This document shows positions 35,898 through 44,603 of a stretch of 64,000 nt of DNA, piece after piece. The notes under the pieces were generated by a model. That model had not been told where the DNA came from and ran no database searches. It was given only the letters and a program-made list of their open reading frames with translations. The stretch is from NCBI RefSeq assembly GCF_028416595.1, contig NZ_JAMQKC010000002.1:411049-475048 (forward strand). The letters run 5' to 3'. How positions within the stretch are numbered: position 1 is the first letter of the stretch; the number at the start of each line of letters is the position of its first letter. Source of the stretch: Aquibacillus salsiterrae. Lineage in GTDB: Bacteria; Bacillota; Bacilli; Bacillales; Amphibacillaceae. The position numbers and the translations under genes were made by a program.

Positions 35898-36089
35898 ATA
35901 ACCCTCCTTTTTCCTTCATTAATAATGTGCTTAAAACAGATATTTATATACATGATAAAAATGAAGAGGAATCTATTGTAAACCTAAAAAAACCATAGTA
36001 TTATTAATGGATTAATACGCATCTTATTGAAAGTAATTACCGTGCATGTATTAAAATAAAATTTTTAGGAAAGAAGGAGAAATGGCAGA

Positions 36090-36980
36090 TTGAAAATTCG
36101 CGTATCAGCAGTTCAGTACCATCTTCACAGTATTAACACCTTTGAGGACTTTGCGAATCAAGTTACCCATTACGTCAAATCGGCAGCTGAATTTAATTCA
36201 GATTTTATACTTTTTCCAGAATTCTTAACTACCCAATTATTATCAATCACCGATCAAAAAGATCGTACTTATACAGGATTATCAGCATATACAGACCGGT
36301 ATTATGAGTTGTTTACTTCTCTTGCAATGGAAACTAAAACACATATTATTGGAGGTACACACATTGTCGAAAGAGATGGTAAATTTTATAATGTTGCCCA
36401 TATGTTTTATCCAGACGGTCGGATTGAAGACCAAGCTAAATTACATTTAACGCCTTGGGAATTAACAGAATGGAAACTAACACAAGGTGAAGGTGTTCAA
36501 ATATTTAATACTGATAAAGGTAAGGTTGCAATCCTTACTTGTTATGATATTGAATTTCCGGAGATTGTTCGTATGGTGAGAGGAATGGGAGCAGATATCA
36601 TCTTCGTGCCTTCTTGTACAGACGACCGTCATGGATTTCACCGAGTCAGATATACTTGTCATGCACGAACGATTGAAAACCAAGTCTATCTCGTAACAAC
36701 AGGCACAATTGGCGCATTACCAACTGTGGATTTCATGAGATCAAACTTTGGACAAGCAGCGGTAATTACCCCTAATGACATTCCTTTTCCAAAGGCCGGT
36801 GTTTTGATGGAAGGGGAAATTAATTCTGACATGGTAATTACAGCTGATTTGGATTTATCTTTATTATATGACGTCAGAAGTCATGGTTCTGTTACAACCT
36901 GGAGAGATCGACGCGTTGACCTTTACCCAGACTTAGGCAAAACAAAGCTAGAGCGAGCAATATCAACATACTCTGAGTAG
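36090..36980 (+). CDS. Carbon-nitrogen hydrolase (nitrilase superfamily)
   Basis: 296-residue amidase/nitrilase-fold enzyme. The catalytic triad is Glu44 (LFPEFLT), Lys117 (DQAKLHLTPWE) and Cys151 (ILTCYDIEFPE). It resembles the C-terminal half of B. subtilis YhcX but lacks the N-terminal acetyltransferase part. Substrate unknown; an amide or carbamoyl compound is likely. It starts at TTG behind AAGGAG. It is a single gene with its own terminator, convergent with ptsI. Confidence 0.85.
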   Translation: MKIRVSAVQYHLHSINTFEDFANQVTHYVKSAAEFNSDFILFPEFLTTQLLSITDQKDRTYTGLSAYTDRYYELFTSLAMETKTHIIGGTHIVERDGKFYNVAHMFYPDGRIEDQAKLHLTPWELTEWKLTQGEGVQIFNTDKGKVAILTCYDIEFPEIVRMVRGMGADIIFVPSCTDDRHGFHRVRYTCHARTIENQVYLVTTGTIGALPTVDFMRSNFGQAAVITPNDIPFPKAGVLMEGEINSDMVITADLDLSLLYDVRSHGSVTTWRDRRVDLYPDLGKTKLERAISTYSE

Positions 36981-37018
36981 TGTAAAATGGATTATTGCTT
37001 TCTACCAATGGGAAAAAT

Positions 37019-37056
37019 CGGTGTCTGAATGTAGTCATTCAGACACCGATTTTATT
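37019..37056 (+). terminator. Terminator of the nitrilase-like gene
   Basis: CGGTGTCTGAAT pairs perfectly with ATTCAGACACCG across a 6-base loop, followed by ATTTTATTTTT. Confidence 0.9.
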
Positions 37057-37120
37057 TTTCCGAGTAGAGGCAGTATTCGGACAGGAGAGAGAAGATAAAG
37101 CCTTATGAGTCCGAATGAGT

Positions 37121-37146
37121 GAGGCGCGACTTGCGCTTTTCTTATA
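37121..37146 (+). repeat. Palindromic repeat family, right-end fragment
   Basis: GAGGCGCGACTTGCGC followed by TTTTCTTATA. It lies between two convergent genes. Too short to identify alone, but it matches the right ends of other copies. Confidence 0.6.
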
Positions 37147-37178
37147 AAAAACTCCCCGCTTGAAATAAGTGGGGAGCG
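37147..37178 (-). terminator. Terminator of the fruKA-ptsHI operon
   Basis: On the minus strand CTCCCCACTT and AAGCGGGGAG form the stem, followed by TTTTTTATAAG. Confidence 0.85.
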
Positions 37179-37185
37179 TGAACAA

Positions 37186-38901
37186 TTATTGATTTGTTTT
37201 TTCACGAATAAATGCTTCAACCTCATCAGCGGTACTCATTGACAACAATTGCTCCTTATAAGAAGCTAATTCCTGTTTAGAGAGACCTCTGATTTGAGTG
37301 CGTGCTGGTAAAATGGAGGTAGCACTCATACTAAATTCGTCTAATCCTAAACCAAGTAAAATAGGAATTGCGATTGAATCACCAGCCATCTCACCACACA
37401 TACCAGCCCATTTACCTTCTGCATGAGCAGCTTCAATCACATTATTGACAAGGTTTAAAATTGCTGGATGATAAGGCTGATACAAGTATGACACTCGTTC
37501 ATTCATTCGGTCAGCTGCCATTGTATATTGGATTAAATCATTCGTTCCAATACTAAAGAAATCAACCTCTTTAGCAAACTGTCGTGCGATCACTGCTGTA
37601 GAAGGTATTTCCACCATAATACCAATTTCGATATCATCGGAGACAACGGTACCTTCTGACTTCAGATTATCTTTTTCCTCAAGCAATAGTGCTTTGGCTT
37701 GACGGAATTCATCTAATGTAGCAATCATCGGGAACATGATTTTTAAGTTTCCATATACACTAGCGCGCAGTAAGGCACGTAGCTGTGTACGAAAAATATC
37801 ATCGCGTTCTAAGCATAATCGGATCGCACGGAATCCTAAAAATGGATTCATTTCTTCAGGTAGCTTTAAGTAACTTAATTCCTTATCGCCACCAATGTCC
37901 AACGTGCGTACAACGACAGGCTTGTCTCCCATTTGTTCTAGAACCGATTTATAAGCTTCATATTGCTCTTCTTCTGTCGGTAATTTACTTTTACCCATGT
38001 ACAAGAACTCGGTACGATAAAGCCCAACACCTTCGCCACCATTATTCACAACACCAGTAACATCTTCAGGTGTACCGATATTGGCAACAAGCTCGACGTG
38101 GTGATTATCAGAAGAAATAGTAGGTTCATCTTTAAGCTGTGCCCAGATTTCTTTTTGCTTCTCAAATTCTGCGTGCTTTTGCTTATAAGACGTAATCTGT
38201 TCTTCCGTTGGGTTTAAGATAACATCACCATCAATACCGTCAACGATAATTAAGTCATTTTCTTTGGCATCGCTCATAATTGTTTTTGTTCCAACTACGG
38301 CTGGAATTTCAAGAGAACGAGCCATGATTGCAGAATGGGATGTACGTCCACCAATGTTTGTAGTGAACCCCTTAACGAACTGTTTGTTTAATTGTGCTGT
38401 ATCTGAAGGTGTTAAGTCTTCAGCGACAATAACAACTTCTTCGTCAATTAATGCAGGATTAGGGAATGTAACATTAAGTAAGTGTGCCATCACACGTTTT
38501 GTTACATCCTGGATATCAGCGGCACGCTCTCGCATGTATTCGTTATCCATAGCCTTGAACATGTTGATAAACATGTTCGCCGTTTCTTCTAGTGCTGCTT
38601 CTGCATTAACCTTCTCAGATTTGATTTTGTCATGAATCGGATGAATCATTTCAGGGTCGCTAAGAACAAGTAAGTGGGCAGAAAAAATCTCGGCATGCTC
38701 ATCACCTAAAGATTTTTTAGCATTTTCTTTGATGATTTCTAGCTCTTGTTTTGATACTTCAAGTGCTTGTGATAGTCGATTGATTTCTACTTCTGGATTT
38801 TCCACGGTTTTTTGTTCTATTGTTAAGTCCGGAACCGCAAGCTTATATACTTTAGCAATTGCGATTCCGCTCGATGCTGCTATGCCGCGTAAATTACTCA
38901 T
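37186..38901 (-). CDS. ptsI: PTS enzyme I (phosphoenolpyruvate-protein phosphotransferase)
   Basis: 571-residue enzyme I that passes phosphate from PEP to His15 of HPr. The active-site His189 lies in [12 protein letters not shown]; the C-terminal PEP-binding barrel has [31 protein letters not shown] and GMCGEMAGD. It follows ptsH by 6 bases. Here it is the last gene of an operon that begins with fruK, not beside ptsG. Confidence 0.98.
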   Translation of the reverse strand: MSNLRGIAASSGIAIAKVYKLAVPDLTIEQKTVENPEVEINRLSQALEVSKQELEIIKENAKKSLGDEHAEIFSAHLLVLSDPEMIHPIHDKIKSEKVNAEAALEETANMFINMFKAMDNEYMRERAADIQDVTKRVMAHLLNVTFPNPALIDEEVVIVAEDLTPSDTAQLNKQFVKGFTTNIGGRTSHSAIMARSLEIPAVVGTKTIMSDAKENDLIIVDGIDGDVILNPTEEQITSYKQKHAEFEKQKEIWAQLKDEPTISSDNHHVELVANIGTPEDVTGVVNNGGEGVGLYRTEFLYMGKSKLPTEEEQYEAYKSVLEQMGDKPVVVRTLDIGGDKELSYLKLPEEMNPFLGFRAIRLCLERDDIFRTQLRALLRASVYGNLKIMFPMIATLDEFRQAKALLLEEKDNLKSEGTVVSDDIEIGIMVEIPSTAVIARQFAKEVDFFSIGTNDLIQYTMAADRMNERVSYLYQPYHPAILNLVNNVIEAAHAEGKWAGMCGEMAGDSIAIPILLGLGLDEFSMSATSILPARTQIRGLSKQELASYKEQLLSMSTADEVEAFIREKTNQ

Positions 38902-38907
38902 TAACTA

Positions 38908-39177
38908 TTACTCTCCTAGTCCTTCTTGTTTAATCGCATCAACAATTGCATCCAATGCTTCTTGCTCATCGGAACCTTCAGCAGAGATGGTAATTTCTGA
39001 GTCTTTAGGGATGCCTAAAGACATGACACCCATAATAGACTTAAGGTTTACTTTTTTACCGTTGTATTCAACATTTACTTCTGATGCGAAACTACCAGCT
39101 TTGTTAACTAGAACTGTTGCAGGACGTGCGTGAACACCTGTTGGATCTGTAATTGTTACTGTTTTTTCTACTGCCAT
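38908..39177 (-). CDS. ptsH: Phosphocarrier protein HPr
   Basis: 89-residue HPr. The PTS active site is GVHARPAT (His16 counting Met, His15 in usual numbering). The HprK site is [10 protein letters not shown] (Ser47, usual Ser46). It serves all PTS sugars and, as HPr-Ser-P, is the CcpA cofactor. It starts 52 bases after fruA with AGGAGG; no promoter is seen in the gap, so it is probably co-transcribed with fruKA. Confidence 0.98.
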   Translation of the reverse strand: MAVEKTVTITDPTGVHARPATVLVNKAGSFASEVNVEYNGKKVNLKSIMGVMSLGIPKDSEITISAEGSDEQEALDAIVDAIKQEGLGE

Positions 39178-39228
39178 TTAAAAAACCTCCTATAAAATAA
39201 ATTAATTCGGATACACTACAACATAATT

Positions 39229-41118
39229 TTACTCTTTTTCTAGGTCCTTTTTCAAGAATCCTATAAGAAAAGCACTGATAATTGTACCAATTAATATAGC
39301 GAGAAGATACAATAATGGATTTCCGTCGACTAATCCAGCTACAACAATACCACCATGAGGGGCACGAAGTCCAATATCAAACAACATCGACAACCCACCT
39401 GCAGCTGCGGAACCGATAATAATTGAAGGAATTACTCTTGCCGGGTCTGCTGCAGCAAACGGGATTGCCCCTTCAGTTATGAAGAAAGCACCTAGTGCAT
39501 AGTTTGATTTACCTGCTTGACGCTCTTGCTCTGTAAACTTATTTTTGAAAATATTTGTCGCTAATGCTGTTGCGAGCGGCGGTACCATACCACCAGCCAT
39601 GATCGCTGCAATAAATTGGAACTGATCTGCATCAAGCATCGCAATCCCAAACGTATAAGCGGCTTTATTTATTGGACCACCCATATCGATTGCCATCATC
39701 CCACCTAGGATAATTCCAAGCAGAACTAAGTTGGCATCTCCAAGTGCTTGTAACCAATCAGATAATCCTGTATAAATCGTTGTTAACGGTGGATTGATGA
39801 TTAACATCACCAAACCAGTCAAACCAATCGATAATACTGGGTATAGTAAAACAGTTTTTAAACCATCAAATAATGTCGGGAGTACTTCCAATCCTTTTTT
39901 AACGAGTAGTGTTAAATAACCTGCAAGAAATCCTGCAATTAAACCACCTAAGAAACCTGATCCAGACGTTCCTTCAATTCCAGAAGTTATCGCTATTAAT
40001 CCACCAACCATCCCTGGAGCAAAGCCTGGTCGGTCTGCAATACTAGAAGCAATAAAACCAGCCAAGACAGGAACCATTAAATAAAAGGCGTTACTTCCAC
40101 CAATCGTCATCAACATCTCAGCAAACCGGTTATATTGGTCGCTTGTTGGGTCTGCAGAATAAATCCCGAAAAGGAAAGAGATTGCAATTAAAATACCGCC
40201 ACCAACAACAAATGGTAGCATGTTAGAAACACCATTCATTAAGTGTTTATAAAAACCGGTTCTTCCCTTTGCATCAGCATCACTACTACTAGACCCACCA
40301 CTACCTTGATAAATCGGCGCATCTTTTCGAACAGCTCGTTCGATTAATTGGCGCGGCTCGTGAATCCCTTTTGCAACAGGAACTTGAATAAGCGGTTTTC
40401 CTTTAAATCGCTCGGTTTCAATTTTGGTATCAGCCGCAATAATAATCGCGTCTGCTTTCTCAATTTCCTCTGGTGTTAAACGATTTTTTACTCCACCAGA
40501 GCCATTGGTTTCTACTTTAATCGACACGCCCATTTCTTTTGCAGTAGCTTTTAATTTGTCTGCTGCCATAAAAGTATGTGCAATTCCGGTAGGACATCCA
40601 GTAACGGCAAGGATGTTTCCACCAGTTGATGGAGCATCTTCTGGGATGTCATCCTCAGCTTCTTTTTTTTCCTTTGCATTAACAATTTCCATGATTTCGT
40701 CTGCACTTGTTGCTTTTTCAAGTTTTTTTCTAAAGTTATCGTCCATTAAAAAAGAAGATAATCGAGATAATGTTTCTAAATGTGTTTGATTCGCACCTTC
40801 TGAAGCTGCAATCATAAAAAATAGGTGAGAGGGTTGACCATCTAAGGAACTGTAATCTACCCCTTGCTTAGATCTACCAAAGGCTATTGCTGGCGTCTTT
40901 ACGGCACTTGTTTTTGCATGTGGGATGGCAATTCCTTCACCAATGCCAGTTGTACTTTGTGCTTCACGTGCAAGGATAGCTTCTTTAAATTTTTCTTTAT
41001 TGTTTAGTCGTCCTGCTTGGTCTAACTTGGTGACTAATTCATCTATAACAGCTTCTTTTGAATTAGAGCCAAGGTCGAGTAGTATTGTATCTTTTTTTAG
41101 TAAATCTGTAATATTCAT
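39229..41118 (-). CDS. fruA: PTS fructose transporter subunit IIABC
   Basis: 629-residue fructose permease that imports fructose as fructose-1-phosphate. Domain order is A-B-C: IIA about 1-148 with His67 (AIPHAKT), IIB about 167-265 with Cys175 (VTGCPTGIAHT), then the membrane IIC domain about 285-625 with some nine helices. It starts 13 bases after fruK. All phosphoryl donors it needs (HPr, enzyme I) are encoded just behind it. Confidence 0.97.
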   Translation of the reverse strand: MNITDLLKKDTILLDLGSNSKEAVIDELVTKLDQAGRLNNKEKFKEAILAREAQSTTGIGEGIAIPHAKTSAVKTPAIAFGRSKQGVDYSSLDGQPSHLFFMIAASEGANQTHLETLSRLSSFLMDDNFRKKLEKATSADEIMEIVNAKEKKEAEDDIPEDAPSTGGNILAVTGCPTGIAHTFMAADKLKATAKEMGVSIKVETNGSGGVKNRLTPEEIEKADAIIIAADTKIETERFKGKPLIQVPVAKGIHEPRQLIERAVRKDAPIYQGSGGSSSSDADAKGRTGFYKHLMNGVSNMLPFVVGGGILIAISFLFGIYSADPTSDQYNRFAEMLMTIGGSNAFYLMVPVLAGFIASSIADRPGFAPGMVGGLIAITSGIEGTSGSGFLGGLIAGFLAGYLTLLVKKGLEVLPTLFDGLKTVLLYPVLSIGLTGLVMLIINPPLTTIYTGLSDWLQALGDANLVLLGIILGGMMAIDMGGPINKAAYTFGIAMLDADQFQFIAAIMAGGMVPPLATALATNIFKNKFTEQERQAGKSNYALGAFFITEGAIPFAAADPARVIPSIIIGSAAAGGLSMLFDIGLRAPHGGIVVAGLVDGNPLLYLLAILIGTIISAFLIGFLKKDLEKE

Positions 41119-41130
41119 TAATAACCCTCC

Positions 41131-42045
41131 TTAATCAATCGATGTAACCAAAACTTGGTCTAGTATTTTTTTGACATCGTCTTTCGTACAAAGGTCGTCA
41201 CTAAATGCAGTTGCACTGCCTGACGCAATCGCATATTGAAACGCCTTTTTCGGATTTGCACTCTTTGTGTATGCTGATAAAAACCCTGAAACCATCGAAT
41301 CTCCGGCACCGACTGTGTTTTTCACTTGTCCTGTTGGGGCTTTGGCGTAATAGGACTCGTGCTCACCAACGTATACAGCACCATCTCCACCCATTGAAAT
41401 AATGACATGAATTGCTCCCTTTCTTTGCAATTTTTTTCCAAAGTGGACTGCGTCTTCATAAGAACGAATGGTTGTTTCAAACAATTCTCCTAATTCATGA
41501 TGGTTAGGTTTAATCAAGAATAACTTTGAACCAATTATTTCTTTCAGTGCTTGGCTTGAAGTATCAACAATGAAGTGAACGTTATTTTGTTCACAAATAC
41601 TTGCAAGCATACTATAAAAATCAGTTGGTACTGTAGTTGGAATACTGCCCGATGCTACAAGGTAATCACCTGCGTTTATTGCTTTTATTTGAGATAAGAG
41701 TTCATCTAGTTCCGCTTCTGAAATGATGGGACCTGGGCCATTTACTTCCGTTTCCACGGAAGACTTTAGTTTTAAGTTAATCCTAGTATCCCCTGAAATA
41801 GAAATAAATGAATGTGCAATATTTTCACTAGAAAGTTTTTCGTCGATATAAGTCCCGGTAAAACCTCCAAGGAATCCAAGTGCGGTATTATCCACTCCCA
41901 ATCGCCTTAGAACGCGTGAAACATTAATTCCTTTGCCTCCTGGATAATAGGAAGGCTGATATCCGCGGTTCAATTCTCCAGTTTGGAATTCATCTACATG
42001 GAGAATATAATCAACCGAAGGATTTAATGTACATGTGTAGATCAT
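41131..42045 (-). CDS. fruK: 1-phosphofructokinase
   Basis: 304-residue PfkB-family kinase that turns fructose-1-phosphate into fructose-1,6-bisphosphate. MIYTCTLNPSVDYI is the typical N terminus; GGKGINVSRVL and the C-terminal VGAGDSMVSGF catalytic motif are present. I start it at ATG 42045 behind AAAGGTTGTG; the 36-codon upstream extension is not family-like and covers a cre-like site. The product is the inducer of CggR and activator of HprK. The usual partner fruR is not beside it. Confidence 0.97.
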   Translation of the reverse strand: MIYTCTLNPSVDYILHVDEFQTGELNRGYQPSYYPGGKGINVSRVLRRLGVDNTALGFLGGFTGTYIDEKLSSENIAHSFISISGDTRINLKLKSSVETEVNGPGPIISEAELDELLSQIKAINAGDYLVASGSIPTTVPTDFYSMLASICEQNNVHFIVDTSSQALKEIIGSKLFLIKPNHHELGELFETTIRSYEDAVHFGKKLQRKGAIHVIISMGGDGAVYVGEHESYYAKAPTGQVKNTVGAGDSMVSGFLSAYTKSANPKKAFQYAIASGSATAFSDDLCTKDDVKKILDQVLVTSID

Positions 42046-42138
42046 GTTGTCACAACCTTTACGAAAAGATAATTTAGAAGAATGTCTTCCATTCACTGGA
42101 AAATTACGAAAGTCTGAATGTATCCTCGTATCCTCTAT

Positions 42139-42152
42139 TTGTAGCGTTTGCA
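42139..42152. promoter_or_regulatory. Candidate cre site in the fruK leader
   Basis: TTGTAGCGTTTGCA differs from TGNNANCGNTNNCA at one base and extends as a palindrome (ATTTG...CAAAT). It lies about 80 bases downstream of the predicted fru start site, where CcpA could block elongation. Confidence 0.45.
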
Positions 42153-42229
42153 AATCATTAGAAGGAAATACGCTAAGATACTCATCTACGAGGTAACCGC
42201 ATTTTCAATTTGAATGTTGTTCAGCTAAC

Positions 42230-42258
42230 ATAATATAGCAACCAGATTATTTTTTCAA
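42230..42258 (-). promoter_or_regulatory. Promoter of the fru operon
   Basis: On the minus strand TTGAAA (42258-42253), 17 bases, TATTAT (42235-42230). The repeated operator units begin one base upstream of the -35. Confidence 0.7.
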
Positions 42259-42311
42259 TCACAAATAATCATTTTTGGTCAAAAACAATCATTTGTGTTC
42301 AAAAAACAGCC
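42259..42311 (-). promoter_or_regulatory. Three DeoR-type operator units upstream of fruK
   Basis: Minus-strand units TGATTATTTGTGA (42271-42259) and TGATTGTTTTTGA (42291-42279), plus a degenerate third ending TTTTTTGA (42311-42299). They are spaced exactly 20 bases apart. The pattern is like the direct-repeat operators of DeoR-family sugar regulators (FruR, LacR). The third unit overlaps the terminator of the upstream gene. Confidence 0.6.
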
Positions 42312-42333
42312 AAACACGAAGTTTGGCTGTTTC
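42299..42333 (-). terminator. Terminator of the lipase-like gene
   Basis: On the minus strand AACAGCCAAAC and GTTTGGCTGTT form an 11-bp stem with a 5-base loop, followed by TTTT. Confidence 0.9.
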
Positions 42334-42349
42334 CCGAATTTCCCTAAGG

Positions 42350-43270
42350 TTAGATTTGCTCAGTTATCCACTTTACAATATCTTGATATACTTCTCGTTT
42401 ATTCGTTTCGTTCAATAGTTCGTGTCTAGCTCCAGAATAAACTTTATGCTGAACATGATCTATTCCTGCTGAATGATAATGTGTCGCAACTTGTATTTGG
42501 CCTTTCCCGAATTTTGTGACCGGATCACGTTCCCCGCTTAATAACAATATAGGCAAATCTTTCCGAATTTGTTCATTCCATCGCTTCTTTTGAACGTTAA
42601 TCATCCCATCAAACATATCGTGGAAAAACGACGTACTTGGGATGAATCCGGTATGTTGGTCATCGAGATATTTTGTTACTTCTGTTTGATCACGAGTTAA
42701 CCAATCAAAATCAGTTACAGCGTCACGAACAGTTTTTTTATATTGTCCAAAGATAAGACGGTTGAATAGGTAAGAAGGAGAAGCTTTACCATTTCTTTGT
42801 AAAAAATTAGCTAACAGTTTTGACATGGACAGGACAGCGTTTGATTCCTGCCCCGTTCCAATTAAAATGACTCCATCAATCCTGTCACTATATTTCTGAA
42901 TAAAGCGTCTTGCTAAAAACGAGCCAAAACTATGGCCTAATAGAAAAATAGGTGTGCCGGGATAGTTGGTTTGCCAATCCTTCGTAACTACCAATAAATC
43001 TTCTACTACCTTTTCAAACCCATCAGCGTCTGCTAATACACCAAGCGAGGAAGTCTTTTCTCCGGTCTTTCCATGTCCACGGTGATCATTTCCGACTACT
43101 GCAATTTGGTGATCGGTTAAATAACGAGCAAATCCGTCATATCGGTCGATGTGCTCAACCATGCCGTGGGCAATTTGCACAATTGCTTTTGGCTGTGACA
43201 GTGGCGTCCAGCCCTTTACAAAAATTTGTACCCCGTCAGATACAGGTAACCAATAGTGGATGTCTGGCAT
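42350..43270 (-). CDS. Alpha/beta hydrolase, lysophospholipase/monoglyceride lipase-like
   Basis: 306-residue hydrolase of the serine aminopeptidase S33 / lysophospholipase-like group. AHGMVEHIDRY holds the oxyanion region, GHSFGS the nucleophile serine, GERDPVTKFG the acid, and the His is in SGARHELLNE. No signal peptide, so cytoplasmic or membrane-associated. It resembles B. subtilis YtpA (bacilysocin precursor lipase), but the substrate is not shown. Own terminator; divergent from secG. Confidence 0.85.
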   Translation of the reverse strand: MPDIHYWLPVSDGVQIFVKGWTPLSQPKAIVQIAHGMVEHIDRYDGFARYLTDHQIAVVGNDHRGHGKTGEKTSSLGVLADADGFEKVVEDLLVVTKDWQTNYPGTPIFLLGHSFGSFLARRFIQKYSDRIDGVILIGTGQESNAVLSMSKLLANFLQRNGKASPSYLFNRLIFGQYKKTVRDAVTDFDWLTRDQTEVTKYLDDQHTGFIPSTSFFHDMFDGMINVQKKRWNEQIRKDLPILLLSGERDPVTKFGKGQIQVATHYHSAGIDHVQHKVYSGARHELLNETNKREVYQDIVKWITEQI

Positions 43271-43322
43271 TACGTTACCTCCTTTGTTATTAATTTTTTA
43301 AAGTTAATGATTATATTACCTA

Positions 43323-43336
43323 TCATAGCGCTTACA
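43323..43336. promoter_or_regulatory. Candidate cre site between hydrolase and secG
   Basis: On the minus strand TGTAAGCGCTATGA, one base off TGWAANCGNTNNCA. It lies 53 bases before the hydrolase start, so the hydrolase is the more likely target. Confidence 0.4.
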
Positions 43337-43364
43337 CGTGTGGTTTGAAAATACTAAGTTTAAC

Positions 43365-43393
43365 TTGCACTAGTACAAGTCATATGCTACATT
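43365..43393 (+). promoter_or_regulatory. secG promoter
   Basis: TTGCAC (43365-43370), 17 bases, TACATT (43388-43393) with TGC before the -10. Confidence 0.7.
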
Positions 43394-43432
43394 AACTATA
43401 TGTAATAGTGCGTCTTAGGAGGTGTACGCAAC

Positions 43433-43663
43433 ATGGCAGGAGTTGCGATAACGTTATTAGTAATTGATGCAATAGCTCTTATAATCCTAGTCCTTCTTCA
43501 ATCTGGTAAAAGTGCTGGTTTGTCTGGTGCAATTTCAGGTGGGGCAGAGCAATTGTTTGGTAAACAAAAGGCACGTGGTATTGATGCAGTATTGCATCGT
43601 GCAACCGTTGTGGCAGGAGCATTATTGTTTGTCTTAACTTTCTTGTTAGGCTATGTCATATAA
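43433..43663 (+). CDS. secG: Protein translocase subunit SecG
   Basis: 76-residue SecG, the small accessory subunit of the SecYEG channel. Two membrane helices (about 4-24 and 52-75) flank the conserved cytoplasmic loop ([23 protein letters not shown]). Order secG-est-rnr-smpB-ssrA is the standard Bacillaceae arrangement. Confidence 0.95.
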   Translation: MAGVAITLLVIDAIALIILVLLQSGKSAGLSGAISGGAEQLFGKQKARGIDAVLHRATVVAGALLFVLTFLLGYVI

Positions 43664-43673
43664 GGATAATCAT

Positions 43674-43705
43674 AAACCCCTTACTAATTTAAAGTAGGGG
43701 GTTTT
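43674..43705 (+). terminator. Terminator of secG
   Basis: AAACCCCTTACT and AGTAGGGGGTTT form a stem with one bulge, followed by TTTT; 10 bases after the secG stop. Confidence 0.8.
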
Positions 43706-43814
43706 GTTCATTTTTCATAGGGGATTACTCATGAAAAATCAATGTTTGTGTATTTTAGGAAAGACTTTGATACGATAGTGGTAGAAAAGTGACAGAGGAG
43801 ATGAACGTTTCAAC

Positions 43815-44558
43815 ATGAAAATAAAACAACCTCAACCATTTACGTTTGAAGCAGGTAAACGTGCGGTATTATTACTACATGGATTTACTGGTCATACTGC
43901 TGATGTACGAATGCTAGGAAGATATTTGCAAAAACAAGGCTATACGTGCCATGCACCAATTTATCGTGGACACGGTGCACCTCCAGAAGAGTTAATCAAG
44001 GCTACCCCAGAACAGTGGTGGGAAGATGTTTTAAAGGCAATCGATCATTTACGACGAATCGGACATCGTAAAATTGCCGTTGCGGGATTGTCGCTCGGTG
44101 GTGTCTTAGGTTTAAAACTTGCATACTCTGAGGCAATAACGGGCGTTATGCCGATGTGTGCTCCTATGTTTTTTGATAACGAAACACAACTTACTAAAGG
44201 ATTTAAACAATTTGCTACCGAATATAAACAATTAGAGAAGAAAGATGAGACGACAATTGTGCAAGAGGTGGACACATTATTGGCAAACTCCAAAGCTTTA
44301 TTTGATGAATTGGGTGGGTTGATTAAAGAAGTCAAGGCAAATGTCGATACGATTTATACGCCTACCTTTGTCGTCCAAGCACGAAACGACCAGATGATTA
44401 ATACATCAAGTGCTACATACATCTACGAGAATGTTGAATCAGATAAGAAGGATATCAAATGGTATGAAGAGTCAGGTCACGTAATCACATTAGATAAAGA
44501 AAAAGAACAACTCCATGAAGATATCTATCGATTTTTAGAATCATTGGAATGGAATTAG
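43815..44558 (+). CDS. est: Carboxylesterase Est
   Basis: 247-residue alpha/beta hydrolase matching the Est/YvaK carboxylesterase next to secG and rnr in bacilli and Geobacillus. The nucleophile elbow is GLSLGG, the oxyanion region LLHGFTGHTADV, the catalytic His near ESGHVITLD. It probably acts on short acyl esters; the natural substrate is unknown. Confidence 0.93.
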   Translation: MKIKQPQPFTFEAGKRAVLLLHGFTGHTADVRMLGRYLQKQGYTCHAPIYRGHGAPPEELIKATPEQWWEDVLKAIDHLRRIGHRKIAVAGLSLGGVLGLKLAYSEAITGVMPMCAPMFFDNETQLTKGFKQFATEYKQLEKKDETTIVQEVDTLLANSKALFDELGGLIKEVKANVDTIYTPTFVVQARNDQMINTSSATYIYENVESDKKDIKWYEESGHVITLDKEKEQLHEDIYRFLESLEWN

Positions 44559-44603
44559 CCAATAATAAAGACAAACTTGTCAAAAATAAAGGAAGGTGAG
44601 CGC

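Noticed and set aside
38729..39133. 134-codon plus-strand open frame over ptsI/ptsH
   Set aside because: Antisense to two certain genes and without a start signal.
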